From: Xanthoparmelia taractica
Taxonomy: Eukaryota > Ascomycota > Lecanoromycetes > Lecanorales > Parmeliaceae
Length of the DNA stretch: 30,401 bases
Reading direction: 5' to 3'
Assembly (NCBI GenBank): GCA_033085395.1
Contig: JANQBS010000384.1
Coordinates: 1-30,401 of the forward strand
Of this stretch, positions 1 through 9,268 are shown in pieces (position 1 is the first letter of the stretch; each line of letters opens with the position of its first letter). Position numbers and translations under genes: made by a program. The notes beneath the pieces were generated by a model that had not been told where the DNA came from, searched no databases, and worked only from the letters and a program-made list of their open reading frames with translations.

Positions 1-74
1 TATCCTATACCTTTCGATATGATATTCGAAAAACTAGTCCCATACCATCAAATATACCACACCTTTCCGACCCG
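1..74. mobile_element. MITE-A copy 1, right end only (left part outside window)
   Basis: The 74 bases match positions 23389-23462 of the complete MITE-A copy base for base in length and differ by a few RIP-type transitions (for example ggtatgg in copy 2 is gatatga here). The segment ends in the 21-base terminal inverted repeat ataccacacctttccgaccc plus g, followed by TA at 75-76, the expected target duplication of a Tc1/mariner-superfamily element. The left half lies before the window. There is no coding capacity in what is visible. Confidence 0.85.
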
Positions 75-76
75 TA

Positions 77-1144
77 CGCTTAGTTAGCTTGCGGCGTAAA
101 CGGCCTCCTATTGATTGAATTCCAACAAGATTACTGGCGGCTATCGAGCTATTAGTGTTAGAGTGCTTAAGGTAGAGACGAGTGTTTTATCGCTATAAGT
201 TATTCTAAATTAAGCAATTCTTCGAAATTAAGCTCTTCGCGAAATTCACTCGATAATAAGAAAATAACGCGTATATTCGAAAAAGACTATATTCAAGAAA
301 GGGTCGAAAATAAGTAATTCTTAAAATCTCGATTAAGAAGAAAGAATAATAGACGTTAAGATTTCTAAGACTTAATAGGTAAAATAGTATCTTAAGATCG
401 AATTAGAAGCGATATACGCGAAAGCTAAGAAAGATTATCGAAGTCTAAAGAGATATAATTTAAAATAAGTAAAGTCTCGCTATTAGACGATTATCTTAGA
501 AGCACTAAAAATTCTAATTTAAAAAGATAATATATAATTCGATAGATAAACTCTTTATATAAATCTCGCTAAGGTCGAAAGCTTAGCTCTTATATAACTA
601 TTAATAGAAAAGATTAAGTTAGAATAGTTTCTATATTTACGTAGAGTTTTAGATATTTAAATAATTAGCTATTTATATAGCTAATTATAATAAGATATTA
701 AGTATATCTTTATATTTATCTAATATTTTAGAATTAATAATAGAATCTAATTAAAGCGATAGAAATAAATAATCTATATAAGATATTTATTATCTTTAAG
801 ACAGTTAAGATCGCTATTAAATAACCAATATAAATTAATATTTTAGAATAGTACTCACTAGCGAGCGAGTAGCTCTATAAGAAATAGAATTTATTATACC
901 TTATAAATCTCTTCTCTATACTCTTATCGTAGAAATTCTTTTAATATATATAATAGCTATTTAATCTCGAAGCCCTTGGAGTAATACTAAAGTATATATA
1001 TCTAATATTTTAATCGCGAAGAATAATAAGAGTTTTTATTCTATAGCGATAATATTGCTAAAGATTTCTCTTATTATAATTACCTAGATATAGCTCGTAA
1101 TTACTCTTTATAGCTTAAGTAGATACGTGTATAAATAATTAATC
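77..1144 (+). other. RIP-mutated sequence with a readable but unrecognised plus-strand frame
   Basis: The first 100 bases or so (77-180) are GC-richer, the rest is typical RIP-mutated DNA. From about 385 to 805 frame 1 on the plus strand reads as a Lys/Arg/Leu-rich, probably helical protein. It is interrupted only by TAA/TAG stops of the type RIP makes from Gln or Trp codons, with runs such as LEAIYAKAKKDYRSLKRY. I do not recognise the family. It lies directly upstream of the gypsy-2 integrase core, but it does not align with the region found at the same place in gypsy-1 (RNase H and the integrase zinc-binding part). It may therefore be a separate insertion or a rearranged stretch. No intact ORF is present. 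Confidence 0.4.
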
Positions 1145-1303
1145 AATACTTTAATTATTAATTTTATTCTAACTTTATCTTTATTAAATTCTAAACTAGA
1201 TTATATTATATTCGTTATTTATAAATTTATAAAAGCTAATTAATTAATTTCTAATAAATTAATTTAAAAGATATCTCACTAGATAAGAGTACTTTTAAAT
1301 CGA
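1145..1303 (+). pseudogene. gypsy-2 integrase core, first part
   Basis: Frame 2 reads INFILTLSLLNSKLDYIIF followed by a stretch matching the gypsy integrase core (usual form IDFI..LP.S...D.I..V.D.FTK). The first catalytic Asp of the D,D-35-E triad is Asn here (aat, 1160-1162), a G-to-A change. The frame runs without extra indels into the gypsy-1 insertion site, where the codons for LLNRL are cut. The 1304-1308 cttaa is the target duplication. Assignment to Ty3/gypsy is firm because the frame resumes at 8862 with KIINQ and then IISDR, as in the uninterrupted gypsy-1 copy. Confidence 0.8.
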
Positions 1304-1308
1304 CTTAA
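1304..1308. repeat. Target site duplication of gypsy-1, left copy (cttaa)
   Basis: The five bases directly before the TG of the 5' LTR are cttaa, and the same five follow the 3' LTR at 8857-8861. Five bases is the usual duplication for Ty3/gypsy integrases. Removing the element and one duplication restores the gypsy-2 integrase frame. Confidence 0.92.
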
Positions 1309-1474
1309 TGTCACGAAACGCACTTGCCAAGTCAAAGAATCGGCTCGGCTAAGGCAAGTGCTCTGCAAAGGCAAGTGCTTGGCTGGCTGGACTTAGATAG
1401 AATTTTTCAACTTAGAATAATTAAGAATTACACACTCATTGGACTAATTAAATATATCTCTATTTGCTATTATA
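1309..1474 (+). repeat. gypsy-1 5' LTR (166 bp)
   Basis: The LTR begins tgtcacgaaacg and ends tattata, which is the RIP form of the 3' copy's tgttaca. It has the same length as the 3' LTR. The differences are nearly all C/T or G/A. It contains short internal direct repeats of ggcaagtgct. It is clearly GC-richer than the element body. No core promoter could be picked with confidence. Confidence 0.93.
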
Positions 1475-1490
1475 GTATAGTAGCAACGCT
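1475..1490 (+). promoter_or_regulatory. Conserved post-LTR segment, candidate primer-binding region
   Basis: The 16 bases directly after the 5' LTR (gtatagtagcaacgct) match the 16 bases after the gypsy-3 LTR (acataatagcaacgct, 19232-19247), while the surrounding leader differs. That position is where reverse transcription is primed. The sequence does not start with the TGG that pairs with a tRNA CCA end, so the primer would have to be an internal or fragmented tRNA, or self-priming. Which of these holds cannot be told from sequence alone. Confidence 0.5.
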
Positions 1491-2691
1491 TAAATAGCTA
1501 CTTTTTAACTATTTTAGAAGATCCTTTATTATTACTTCATTATTGCTTAATTAATACTTATTGAAATAACTCTTCTCCGCGGAGAACTGTATTCTATCTA
1601 ATAAGATCCGCATATAAAATTATCGGATTTCTTACTCGGACGATCGAAATCTCACTAAGTTCGTTCAAAAACTTACTAAATCTCCCTTACACTCACTGTC
1701 ATTATTCTCGTCGCTATAGCTTACTCATTATTGCTATATTACTATATTACTGCTATTATAAACAATATCACTATCCTTTCAAGTACATTATCGTCTTCTT
1801 TAGAATGTTTATTTTATTATTATTAATATAGTTAAAAAAGGAAGAAGGAAAATGTTATACTATTTAATTATATGTATCTTTATATTAATAGAACATCTTT
1901 CTTTTTAATGTAATACTACCTCTTCGTCATCAAGAAGACTACTATTATTTTAATCTACTGTTATTCTAGCTTCGTTAGCTCTAAATTTTATCTCTCGAGA
2001 TATTATTATTTTAATCTTTTAAATAGACGAATTTCTATACTTTAAGCACGCCTTTATTAGTCTTATTTCCGACGATATTAAGTAGTTTATTATTAGTATC
2101 GTTAAGATTAATTTTAGGCCTTTAGAGATTATAAAAGAAATAGCTTTATTAGCTCGTGACGCACGTATAAGAGCTTATTCTATATCTATTAAGACTTTAT
2201 TAAACTAGTCTATCAACTAAGCACTTAATTAATTAATTTTTAGAGCTACTTTAATTAGGTTTAAGGTTAATATTTAGGTATTAAGAAGACTAAGAGAACC
2301 TTCTTTTACTAACGCTAAATCTCGTTCTTCGCCTTTAAAAAGTTCTATTAAAAATTCTTTTATCGCTAATAATTCTTCTATTAGAAATCCTCTCATTATT
2401 AACTCTAATTCTAACAATTCAACGATTACGAATTTCGTCAATTTTAATTCGAATTTATCGAATTCTACTTCAAATTTAAGCATAAATTCTATTTCTAGAG
2501 ATACTTTAAATAACTTTAATATAATTAAAAATAACGATATTAATTAATAGAATATTGACTTTTTATAGCAATAATAAACTACTTTATAAGACCTTTTACG
2601 TAATATATTTGAATCGTCTAATAAGTAAGAACCGCTAGAATAGAATAATATTAATGCTATAATAGTATCAGCCGATAGATAGAATGCTAGT
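1491..2691 (+). other. gypsy-1 leader and degenerate N-terminal gag region
   Basis: This stretch lies between the LTR and the first recognisable gag motif. About 1491-1850 is leader with moderate RIP. From about 1918 the plus strand reads as Ser/Arg/Leu-rich sequence, and around 2290-2500 as Asn/Ser/Ile-rich low-complexity protein, as is usual for the N-terminus of fungal gypsy gag. The true gag start cannot be placed because no unbroken frame survives. A 69-codon minus-strand frame at 2274-2483 is only the complement of this low-complexity stretch. Confidence 0.5.
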
Positions 2692-4040
2692 AATGTGAGA
2701 TTCTTTAACTCGATATATAAGAATAAGTCGATGACTTTCGATACTTCTTTAATAAAGCATACATTAAAAGAGATCTATTTTCGGAATATGTATTTGTTTC
2801 TAAAGTGTACTCGTAACGTAGCTAGTATTAAGAGTAATAAGCTCGTGCGTACGAATCTCTAAACTTATTTTAAGAGGCCTACCTTAAAGTAATAATTAAG
2901 CGAGCTTTCTAACAATAATAAGCGTCTTATAAAGCTCTAAAATAAACTAAATAAGTGAAAGAGAATGCTAGTTAAACGATTTAAGATATCTATTAATATA
3001 GCGATTAATTCGTTATTAAAGAAAAGATATATTATAAGAAATACTATTAGCAAAAGAGAGTTAAGAAAGTATATATAAAAGATCTTACGTGCTTCGAAGA
3101 ATATCGACTTAATTAATATTAAAATTAGCTTAATATAATCTATAATAACTTAAATATTAAGCTAAGACGTGACTTAAGAAGATCAAAAAAATAAATTATC
3201 TTGCATAATTTCCTTGAGAAAATAAATAATCTCAAGCATAATTAATAAATCTATGCAAGTAGACATAATTCGAGAATATATAGATTTTCTGCGAGATCTT
3301 CTTAGAATCGTTATCAAAAATAGAGTAATAGCAATAAAGATATTTCTAATTAATATCAATCTTATGCATAATAGCAATTCTCTAAGCAATTTCGATAGTA
3401 AAGTATAAATCCTAATAATTAATATTAGCGACCTTACTTTTAGTAGCCTTTTCATTAAAATAATAATTAATATAAATAATTAACTTAGTTATTTCCCCGT
3501 TAATTCAATAATTAAAATACTTATTCAAATTCGTAATAAAACGTTTAGTCTCGTTAGCCCCTACAAATCGCCGCTTTAAACGTATCAAATTCGATCTCGA
3601 ATCGATCTTTATTTAATAGTCAGCAACAGTAATTTTCTTTAAAATTAACTTAGGATTTTCAATAAAATTTTTCTTTAAGATTTATTTAAGATTTTTAGTA
3701 AAATTAAAGCAATTAAAGATCTTAATTTAATGCTATAAATCGTTCAAAAGCAGCTACTTATTAGATTTTTACTACTAACGAAAATACTAAATCTAACGAA
3801 TAAGCTCAAAGTTTAAACTATTAAAAAGAAAATACTAATATTAAATACTTCTACTTTATAGACTAAGATTAGTATAAGAATAAGATATATTACGCTAATT
3901 TTGAGTATAATTCTAAGCTTTCTATATAGTGTAATAATTAGTTTGCAGACTTTATAAAAATCGAAATCTACTACCGAAACTATTAGGAATCCTTCTTATT
4001 TAAGATCAAATTATATAAGCATTTGCGTGTTGACTGTTCT
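2692..4040 (+). pseudogene. gypsy-1 gag pseudogene (capsid region and C2HC zinc finger)
   Basis: Frame 1 from 2692 reads NVRFFNSIYKNKSM and then YFRNMYLFLK..., SNKLVRTNL and LVKRFK, the pattern of the gag capsid region in fungal Ty3/gypsy elements (usual form FFDP...; YRDVY.F; KLRT...CLRG). Capsid is the structural protein of the virus-like particle. At about 3110-3150 the reading moves from frame 1 to frame 3 (LRRDLRRSKK, then LHNFLEKINNLKH), so an indel has shifted gag. At the end (3972-4040) lies a zinc finger of spacing C-X2-C-X12-H-X4-C in which the two first Cys codons are Tyr. Many stops (TAA/TAG) break the frame. A 90-codon minus-strand frame at 3183-3455 is a shadow of this gene. Confidence 0.75.
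3972..4040 (+). pseudogene. gypsy-1 gag zinc finger, ligands partly lost
   Basis: Frame 3 reads YRNY, a stop, ESFLFKIKLYKHLRVDCS. The spacing fits C-X2-C-X12-H-X4-C. The two first ligands are Tyr (TGT/TGC to TAT/TAC, G-to-A), while His (cat) and the last Cys (tgt) remain. gypsy-3 carries the same finger at 21447-21521 with all four ligands changed to Tyr, which supports homology and the RIP explanation. In family terms such fingers bind the element's RNA during packaging. Confidence 0.7.
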
Positions 4041-4380
4041 AAAAAGTAGATTCATATTAACGAAGTAGTGTTAGCAAAGTCTTCTAACTCTAAGGAGTAA
4101 CTTGTAAAGTCTTTTAATTCTTCTAACTTCGAGAAATAGCTTATAAAGTCGTTTAGCTTCGCTAATAAATACTTAAAAATTATTAAGTTTATCGCTTCTA
4201 ATTAGAATTTGAGAAATAAATTCGCTTTCCGAAGTTAAACTCGATTCTACTAATTAGAAAAATAAAGTTTATACTAATATCGAATATAATGTGAGTTTAA
4301 TTGATAGATTATAATATTCTCAGTAGTGTTTGAATGTAGTTATCTTTAAGATAACAATATCTTTACAAGTGCGTGGGGTA
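4041..4380 (+). other. Linker between gag zinc finger and protease of gypsy-1
   Basis: Sequence rich in Ser/Asn/Phe codons in frame 3 (about 4075-4200), then no readable motif. The catalytic Asp-Ser/Thr-Gly of the protease should lie here or just after, but I could not identify it with confidence. RIP of the GAY codon would hide it. Confidence 0.4.
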
Positions 4381-4818
4381 GATGCTTCTAAATACGAGAC
4401 TTCGAAGTACATTACGTAGAATATCTATTTTTCTAAAATTAATGATTACGATCGAAGAGTGCTTACATATCTATGTAGAAAATTACACATTATCGATAAT
4501 TTGCGTATTAAAATACTTATTAAAAATAATACTATTGAGCCCGAAGAGATTATTATTAATATAGTTAATAAGAAAATAAGAATTAATAGTTATAGTATTA
4601 CGATTAATATTATTACTCGACCTCGAGGCGAGTTTGTTCGAAGAAAGGTCTATATTAAATTATTTATTTTCGTGCCCTCGCATAGCGAGATAATTCTATT
4701 AATCAAGAAAATCAATCTATCTAATAATCGTGATTTCTTATTTAAGTTAGCAATGCAGACGAATTTAATAATATTCGCTTATTTAATTAATTATATAATA
4801 ACTAAAATTCTTATTTGA
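4381..4818 (+). pseudogene. gypsy-1 aspartic protease region (longest surviving open frame)
   Basis: Frame 1 is read from 4381. The stop-free part at 4459-4818 encodes 119 residues, beginning inside the domain rather than at a real start codon. Its sequence LHIIDNLRIKILIKNNTIEP corresponds to the C-terminal half of the retropepsin domain of fungal gypsy elements (usual form VDNLRA.MLIGNDI.GPE), including the ILG-like LIG motif with Gly now Lys. It continues through RPRGEFVRRKVYIK and VPSHSEIILLIK to IFAYLINYIITKILI, which matches the linker leading to RT. The paralogous stretch of gypsy-3 is at 21774-22070. A second, overlapping frame at 4382-4564 (60 codons) is a shadow in another phase. The piece stayed open probably because it held few Gln/Trp codons. 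Confidence 0.78.
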
Positions 4819-5208
4819 AATAAGTTCAATATATCTATTTAAATCCTAAGGAAATTAAGGCTTAAAAATATTCTCGAAATATATTATAAGAATTACTTTC
4901 AAATTAACATTAAACCTGAGTTCGCTTTAATAAAATTAATTATAAATTTAAGTATAAACTTAAGCTTAAATTAAGTAATTCTTTTATTAGCTAAAGAAAC
5001 TAAGCTATTAAATAAAGTTATAATTTTCGAGAATATATAGACTAGAACTATATTGACCGATCTAATTAACGAATTTCTAGATATCTAATAAGATATAGAT
5101 TTAATTAAAATATTAAAAGAAGAATAAATAAAGCTTTTACTAAAAAATAATTAATAAATTAAGATTAATAAAAAAGTTAAAATCTATCTCTTAAGTACAA
5201 GAGATCGA

Positions 5209-5890
5209 GAGATAATCGATAAAGTCTTTAATAAGCTATACGAATAGAGGAGACTTAAATAAATTAAAAATTCTACACTCTTCTTCTATTCGATATTCGT
5301 TATATAAAAAATACTATCTAATAATATTATTAAGAAAAGATCGATAATTAATATTCGAGATTTAAATAACTTATTACTTCGAAATACTTATTTAGTATCT
5401 CTTTAATAAAATATAATTGAGATGCTAATTAATTGTAATTTTATTTTAATAATCGATGCTACATTATTTTTCTATTAATAGCGAATATATTTAAATTATC
5501 GCTATATATAGATAATTATAAGTTATAAAGATTAAGAAACCTTTAATATTTTAATTATAAGTTATATAAATTCGATTATCTATATTTAACGTTAAATTAA
5601 TAAAATCTTGCGATATATTCTTAACGTAAAAGTCTACGTTAATAATATAATTACGAGTATTAAAATATTTCAATAGCACTTATAAGATCTTCGTTAGCTA
5701 TTCAAGCTTTTCGTAAAGTTTAATATTACTATTTCTTTTATAAAAGTCTTTTTGAGATATTTAAACGTTAATTTGCTAGATAGAAAAGTTAATTCTTTTA
5801 ACTTAATTTCGTTAAAAGATAAACTTAAAGTTATTTCGAACTTATAGTATCTTAGCATCCTAAGAGAACTCGAATACTATCTAAGATTAA
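5209..5890 (+). pseudogene. gypsy-1 reverse transcriptase, catalytic YVDD mutated to YVNN
   Basis: Frame 1 gives EIIDKVFNKLYE, FFYSIFVI, INIRDLNNLL, IIDATLFFY, ETFNILIISYINSIIYI and, at 5635-5646, YVNN (tac gtt aat aat). This is the order of RT motifs 1-5 in Ty3/gypsy. The active-site box is normally YVDD; both Asp codons are now Asn by G-to-A (one also C-to-T in the third position). The palm-to-thumb part continues to about 5890 (LVRYLNVNLLDR-like text, then NYLRQYIYFY). Frame 1 is shared with the protease, as expected for one pol polyprotein. Interruptions are TAA/TAG only. Confidence 0.85.
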
Positions 5891-6959
5891 CTAACTATCT
5901 ACGTTAATATATTTATTTTTATATATAATTAGTATAGTCCTTATAGAATCTTAAAACACTACTTTTCAAGAAAACATCGAACTCTAAATATTAGAGAAAA
6001 TAGCACTCTTCTAGAATAAAGCTATTCGTAGCGTCGAAGAAATAATTAGCTTCTTTCCAACTTTTTTAAGAAGTATTATCTCAATTAACGATTTTAATAT
6101 ATTTTAATAATACTTAAACTCTATAAATTAATTTAAATATCTCAAAGAAGTTTAATTTTAAGGCGATAGTCTTTTATATTAAATCGAATATATATAATAA
6201 TAAAAATAAATAATCTTCTCGTGCAGAGACGGAGTCTATTCTTTTTTTTATCAAGGCTTCTAACTATAGTAGAAAGAAATTATTAATCTACGAAATTGAA
6301 AATTACTAGTCTTATTTAATGTTTAAAGAAAATAAGATATATAATTAAATCTTTAAAGTATTCTATAAGAACATAGATCGATTACTCTATTATTATTAAT
6401 ATTATAAAGTAAAATTCGATCGTTTCAATCACATCAATAATGCGAATAAATATTCCTTTAATTCGAGCTACTTAATTCTTAAGATAATTTAATCTAGCCA
6501 TTTCTTATAAATCTAACAAGTAATATATTATATTTAATACTCTATTAAGGCTTACAAGTCTAAATAAGAATAACTCGCTACTTTATTATTATTCGAAGTT
6601 AAATACTTATTATACTAATATTTTCATCGCAAGTTTAATAAAAATAAGTGCTTTATTTTACGAGAAATATATTTAAGACTATTAACATAATAATTATTAA
6701 AAAAGGATTTCTATATAGCTCGATATCAATAATAGTCTCAGCGAGAGCGTAACTTCTTTGTCTTTCGTGCGAGAAAAGCATCTCTTCGCTATTAATATTA
6801 ATCTCTATTTTTCGCCTCGATCGAAAGTAAAAAAAAGTTAATAATAAGAATAGTAAAGCCTATAGAAATGATAGCAAGATCTCACTTACGAAATGTAGCG
6901 AGATCTTATCTTTTATATTAATAGAACTATTAATTAATATCGACTTTATATTCTATTCT
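5891..6959 (+). pseudogene. gypsy-1 RNase H and connection region, poorly readable
   Basis: This lies between the RT thumb and the integrase zinc-binding part, where Ty3/gypsy RNase H is always found. Readable pieces include SRIKLF.ASKK.LASF-type text just before it and FFIKASNYSRKKLLIYE around 6245-6295, which fits the tether/RNase H start. I could not place the catalytic D-E-D residues. It is called from position and fragments, not from a complete motif set. Confidence 0.5.
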
Positions 6960-7800
6960 TGCTAATAAAGAATATTCTTATTTTAACATATAAGAAAGAG
7001 TATTCTAACTTTCAGAGATACTACGAGATCGTTATATCGTTCTAATATATTTATGAAATTATAAGACACTTATAAGACTTTATTCGATATTATTTAGAGT
7101 GTTTAATGCTATAGACAAGAAGGCACGCACCTTACAATAATTTGCAGTCAATCTTATCTCCGCCCGTGCCTTTTCACACTCTAATTATTAACTTTATTCT
7201 AATATTATCTCTATTAAATTAAAGATTAAATTATATTATATTTATTATCTATAAGTTTATAAAAGCTATTTAACTAATTTTTAATAAATTAATTTAAAAA
7301 GTATCTAACTAGGCAAAAGCACTTCTAAATCGACTTAATATTATTAATTAAGAAATCTTAAAAATTATCATTAGCGATCGAGATAGAAATTTTTTCTTCA
7401 AGCTCTGAGAATCGCTCTTTAAACTATTAAAGATTTCTCTACTTTATTTAATAATCTATTATTCGTAGACTAATAATACGAGTAAACGCACTAATTAAAC
7501 TGCTGAGATAGCTTTAAAATACTTTATATATACTCTTAATAGACCTTTCTTATAATCGAAAGTTCTATCACGAATATAGATCTTTTTAAATAACTTCGCC
7601 TCTTCTAAGATTAAGATTATATCGAGCGAAGTGACCTACGATTTTACTTCAAATAGATCTTTGAATTTACTTCGTTTATTAGCCAAAATCGATTACATCT
7701 CTACACGAATTATAGTTAAAGATATTATCGATTTTACTTGAATATTCAACAAATTTCATTACGATAAAAAGCATTAATCGATATTTCTTAGAGTAAGAGA
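6960..7800 (+). pseudogene. gypsy-1 integrase (zinc-binding tail, DDE core)
   Basis: Text such as NFQRYYEIVI and DFIRYYLECLML at about 7010-7110 corresponds to the end of the HHCC domain (usual ...IR.CP.CL), followed by the well-kept linker RRHAPYNNLQSILSPPVPFH at about 7118-7177. The core follows in frame 2: INFIL (first catalytic Asp now Asn, aac 7190-7192), IISDRD (second Asp kept, gat 7376-7378), and SKRTNxT (catalytic Glu now Lys, aaa 7484-7486). The triad is therefore N-D-K. LNNFASS and DFTSNRSLNLL-type text follow, matching the usual NNS.SS and GF.P..PLDLL motifs. Inactive. Confidence 0.85.
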
Positions 7801-8240
7801 ATAAGTACTTCTTCAACTACATAAAGACTATAAGATTTCATCTATTCTCGATATTATTAATAAGCTAATATAATAATATATCGATTCTTTTTAGATAATA
7901 GATAGAGTAGATAAACTCGTCTATAGACTTACTGTTTCTATAGAATAAAGAGTTTATTCTATCTTTATAATAGTATAATTAAAGCCTTATTCTACGCCAC
8001 AGAATAATTCTTTTTAGCGCCCTCGATCTTAATATATTTTATCTATTTCTATTAATAACGATAATACTATTAACTTAGAAATTAAATAGCTTTTTAATAA
8101 ACGAATTATCAAGAAAAAACGTGATCTAGCTATAGAATATCTAATAAGATAAAAGACATATAATTCTAAATATAATTAATAATATAATATTAAGAATCTT
8201 AATAATGTCTCTAAGTTAATAAAGAAATATAAGGAGAAAG
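7801..8240 (+). pseudogene. gypsy-1 integrase C-terminal domain and chromodomain
   Basis: In frame 2 LHKDYKISSI..., IDSF, LVYRL and RVYSIF read as the SH3-like integrase C-terminal part (usual form LHKGY.IP, GPF, AYRL.LP, HPVF). A chromodomain occupies 8078-8240 (LFNKRIIKKKRDLAIEYLIR, then YNIKNLNNVSKLIKKY). Chromodomains at this position define chromoviruses and, in family terms, steer insertion toward chromatin with methylated histone H3. Aromatic-cage positions cannot be judged because Trp codons are stops (tag/taa). gypsy-2 has the same domain at 10184-10350. Confidence 0.8.
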
Positions 8241-8690
8241 TAGTTAGAATTCGAGCTATTATATCTATATTAATTTTATCTTCGCCTTTTTAATTAAACT
8301 TATCTATAAAGAGAAGAGATCGCCTTAGAAGATATAATCTCGCTACTTTATTATAATACTTACACTATATCTATTCATTATACTTATATTTAGACGTTCA
8401 ACGAGTATTATTAATCGAGATATATTTTTCTCTACTCGATAACGTTTATATAATTAAAAGAAGATAATAAAGTATAATCGTTATTGTGATATAAAGGAGT
8501 TTATGTATTAACTAATATTCTAACTATATAATCTAATCGTTAAAAAGACCTTACTATTACTATCTTTTCGCTAATTTTAGTATATTATTATTAACAAATT
8601 TACTTAATCGACAAGGTTTTTTTATATATTTTAATATATATATAAATAGCAAGCGAGATCGCTCGCTTTTTCTTCTATTTCGGTAGATAC
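8241..8690 (+). other. gypsy-1 3' untranslated region
   Basis: AT-rich sequence between the chromodomain and the 3' LTR. It shares its outline with gypsy-2 (10351-10870), including gctaattttagta followed by a long AT run near 8570-8640. The last 50 bases hold the inverted repeat gcgagcgatctcgct around gatc (8650-8668). I see no clear polypurine tract immediately before the LTR; it was probably destroyed by RIP. Confidence 0.5.
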
Positions 8691-8856
8691 TATTACGAAA
8701 CGTATTTATCAAGTTAAAGAATCGGCTCGATTAAGGTAAGTGCTCGATAAAGGCAAGTGCTTAACTGGCTAGACTTAGATAGAATTTTCCAACTTAGAAT
8801 AATTAAGAATTACACATTCACTGGACTGACTGAATACACCCCTATTTGCTGTTACA
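8691..8856 (+). repeat. gypsy-1 3' LTR (166 bp)
   Basis: It begins tattacgaaacg (RIP form of tgtcacgaaacg) and ends tgttaca. It aligns over its whole length with 1309-1474. Each LTR carries the unmutated base at different sites, so the ancestral LTR can be inferred from the pair. It is followed at once by the target duplication cttaa (8857-8861). Confidence 0.93.
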
Positions 8857-8861
8857 CTTAA
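8857..8861. repeat. Target site duplication of gypsy-1, right copy (cttaa)
   Basis: Matches 1304-1308. Together they fix both ends of gypsy-1 to the base. Confidence 0.92.
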
Positions 8862-9268
8862 AATTATTAATCAAAGAATTTCTAAAGCTATTATTAGCGA
8901 TCGTAAATAAAAAAATACTTTCGAAGCTCTAAAAAGTGCTTTTTAAAATACTAAAAGTTTCTTTATTATAATCGAATATCTATTTTCTATAGACTAATAA
9001 TATAAGTAAGCGTACTAATTAGACTATTAAGATAGTACTTCTATACTTTATTTATACTCTTAAAAAATCTTTATAGTTAAAAGTACTATTATAAATATAG
9101 ATATTTCTAATAAATTCGCTTCTTCTAGCATTATACTAAGCGAAGTAATTTATAAATTTTACTTCGTTTATTAATTGAAATCGATTATATTTCTACTCGA
9201 ATTATTATTAAAGATATTATCGATTTCGCTTAAATATTTAATAACTTTTACTATAATAGAAAGTATTA
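8862..9268 (+). pseudogene. gypsy-2 integrase core, second part
   Basis: The frame cut at 1303 resumes as KIINQRISKAIISDR, with the second catalytic Asp intact (gat 8899-8901). FEALKSAF-like text and SKRTN follow; the catalytic Glu is Lys here (aag 9008-9010), the same change as in gypsy-1. With Asn at 1160-1162 the triad is N-D-K. The segment ends at the TA (9267-9268) used by MITE-B. Stops are TAA/TAG only. Confidence 0.8.

Larger units (their letters stand above)
1309..8856 (+). mobile_element. gypsy-1: full-length Ty3/gypsy LTR retrotransposon, RIP-inactivated
   Basis: This is a 7,548-bp element bounded by two 166-bp direct LTRs (1309-1474 and 8691-8856) and by the 5-bp duplication cttaa. 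The internal order is leader, gag with a C2HC zinc finger, aspartic protease, reverse transcriptase, RNase H region, integrase, chromodomain: the order of a Ty3/gypsy element with protease-RT-IN, here with the chromodomain typical of chromoviruses. It is inserted in the integrase core of gypsy-2, in the same orientation. Stops of TAA/TAG type interrupt every domain and frames change between gag, pol and integrase, so it cannot encode working proteins. The two LTRs differ mostly by transitions, so insertion age cannot be read simply from their divergence. Confidence 0.93.

Noticed and set aside
2274..2483. 69-codon minus-strand open frame
   Set aside because: It is the complement of the low-complexity gag N-terminus of gypsy-1. 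RIP makes stops mainly in the sense frame, so opposite-strand frames stay open by chance. The product is a Leu/Glu-rich shadow.
3183..3455. 90-codon minus-strand open frame
   Set aside because: It overlaps the readable plus-strand gag of gypsy-1 and has no family resemblance or start context of its own.
4382..4564. 60-codon plus-strand open frame
   Set aside because: Wrong phase relative to the protease frame at 4459-4818, which continues upstream of it in frame 1.
7119..7177. Tiny inverted-repeat insertion (aaggcacg...cgtgcctt) in gypsy-1
   Set aside because: It is in frame and reads as the normal linker between integrase zinc domain and core, without target duplication. Kept only as a RIP-spared patch.
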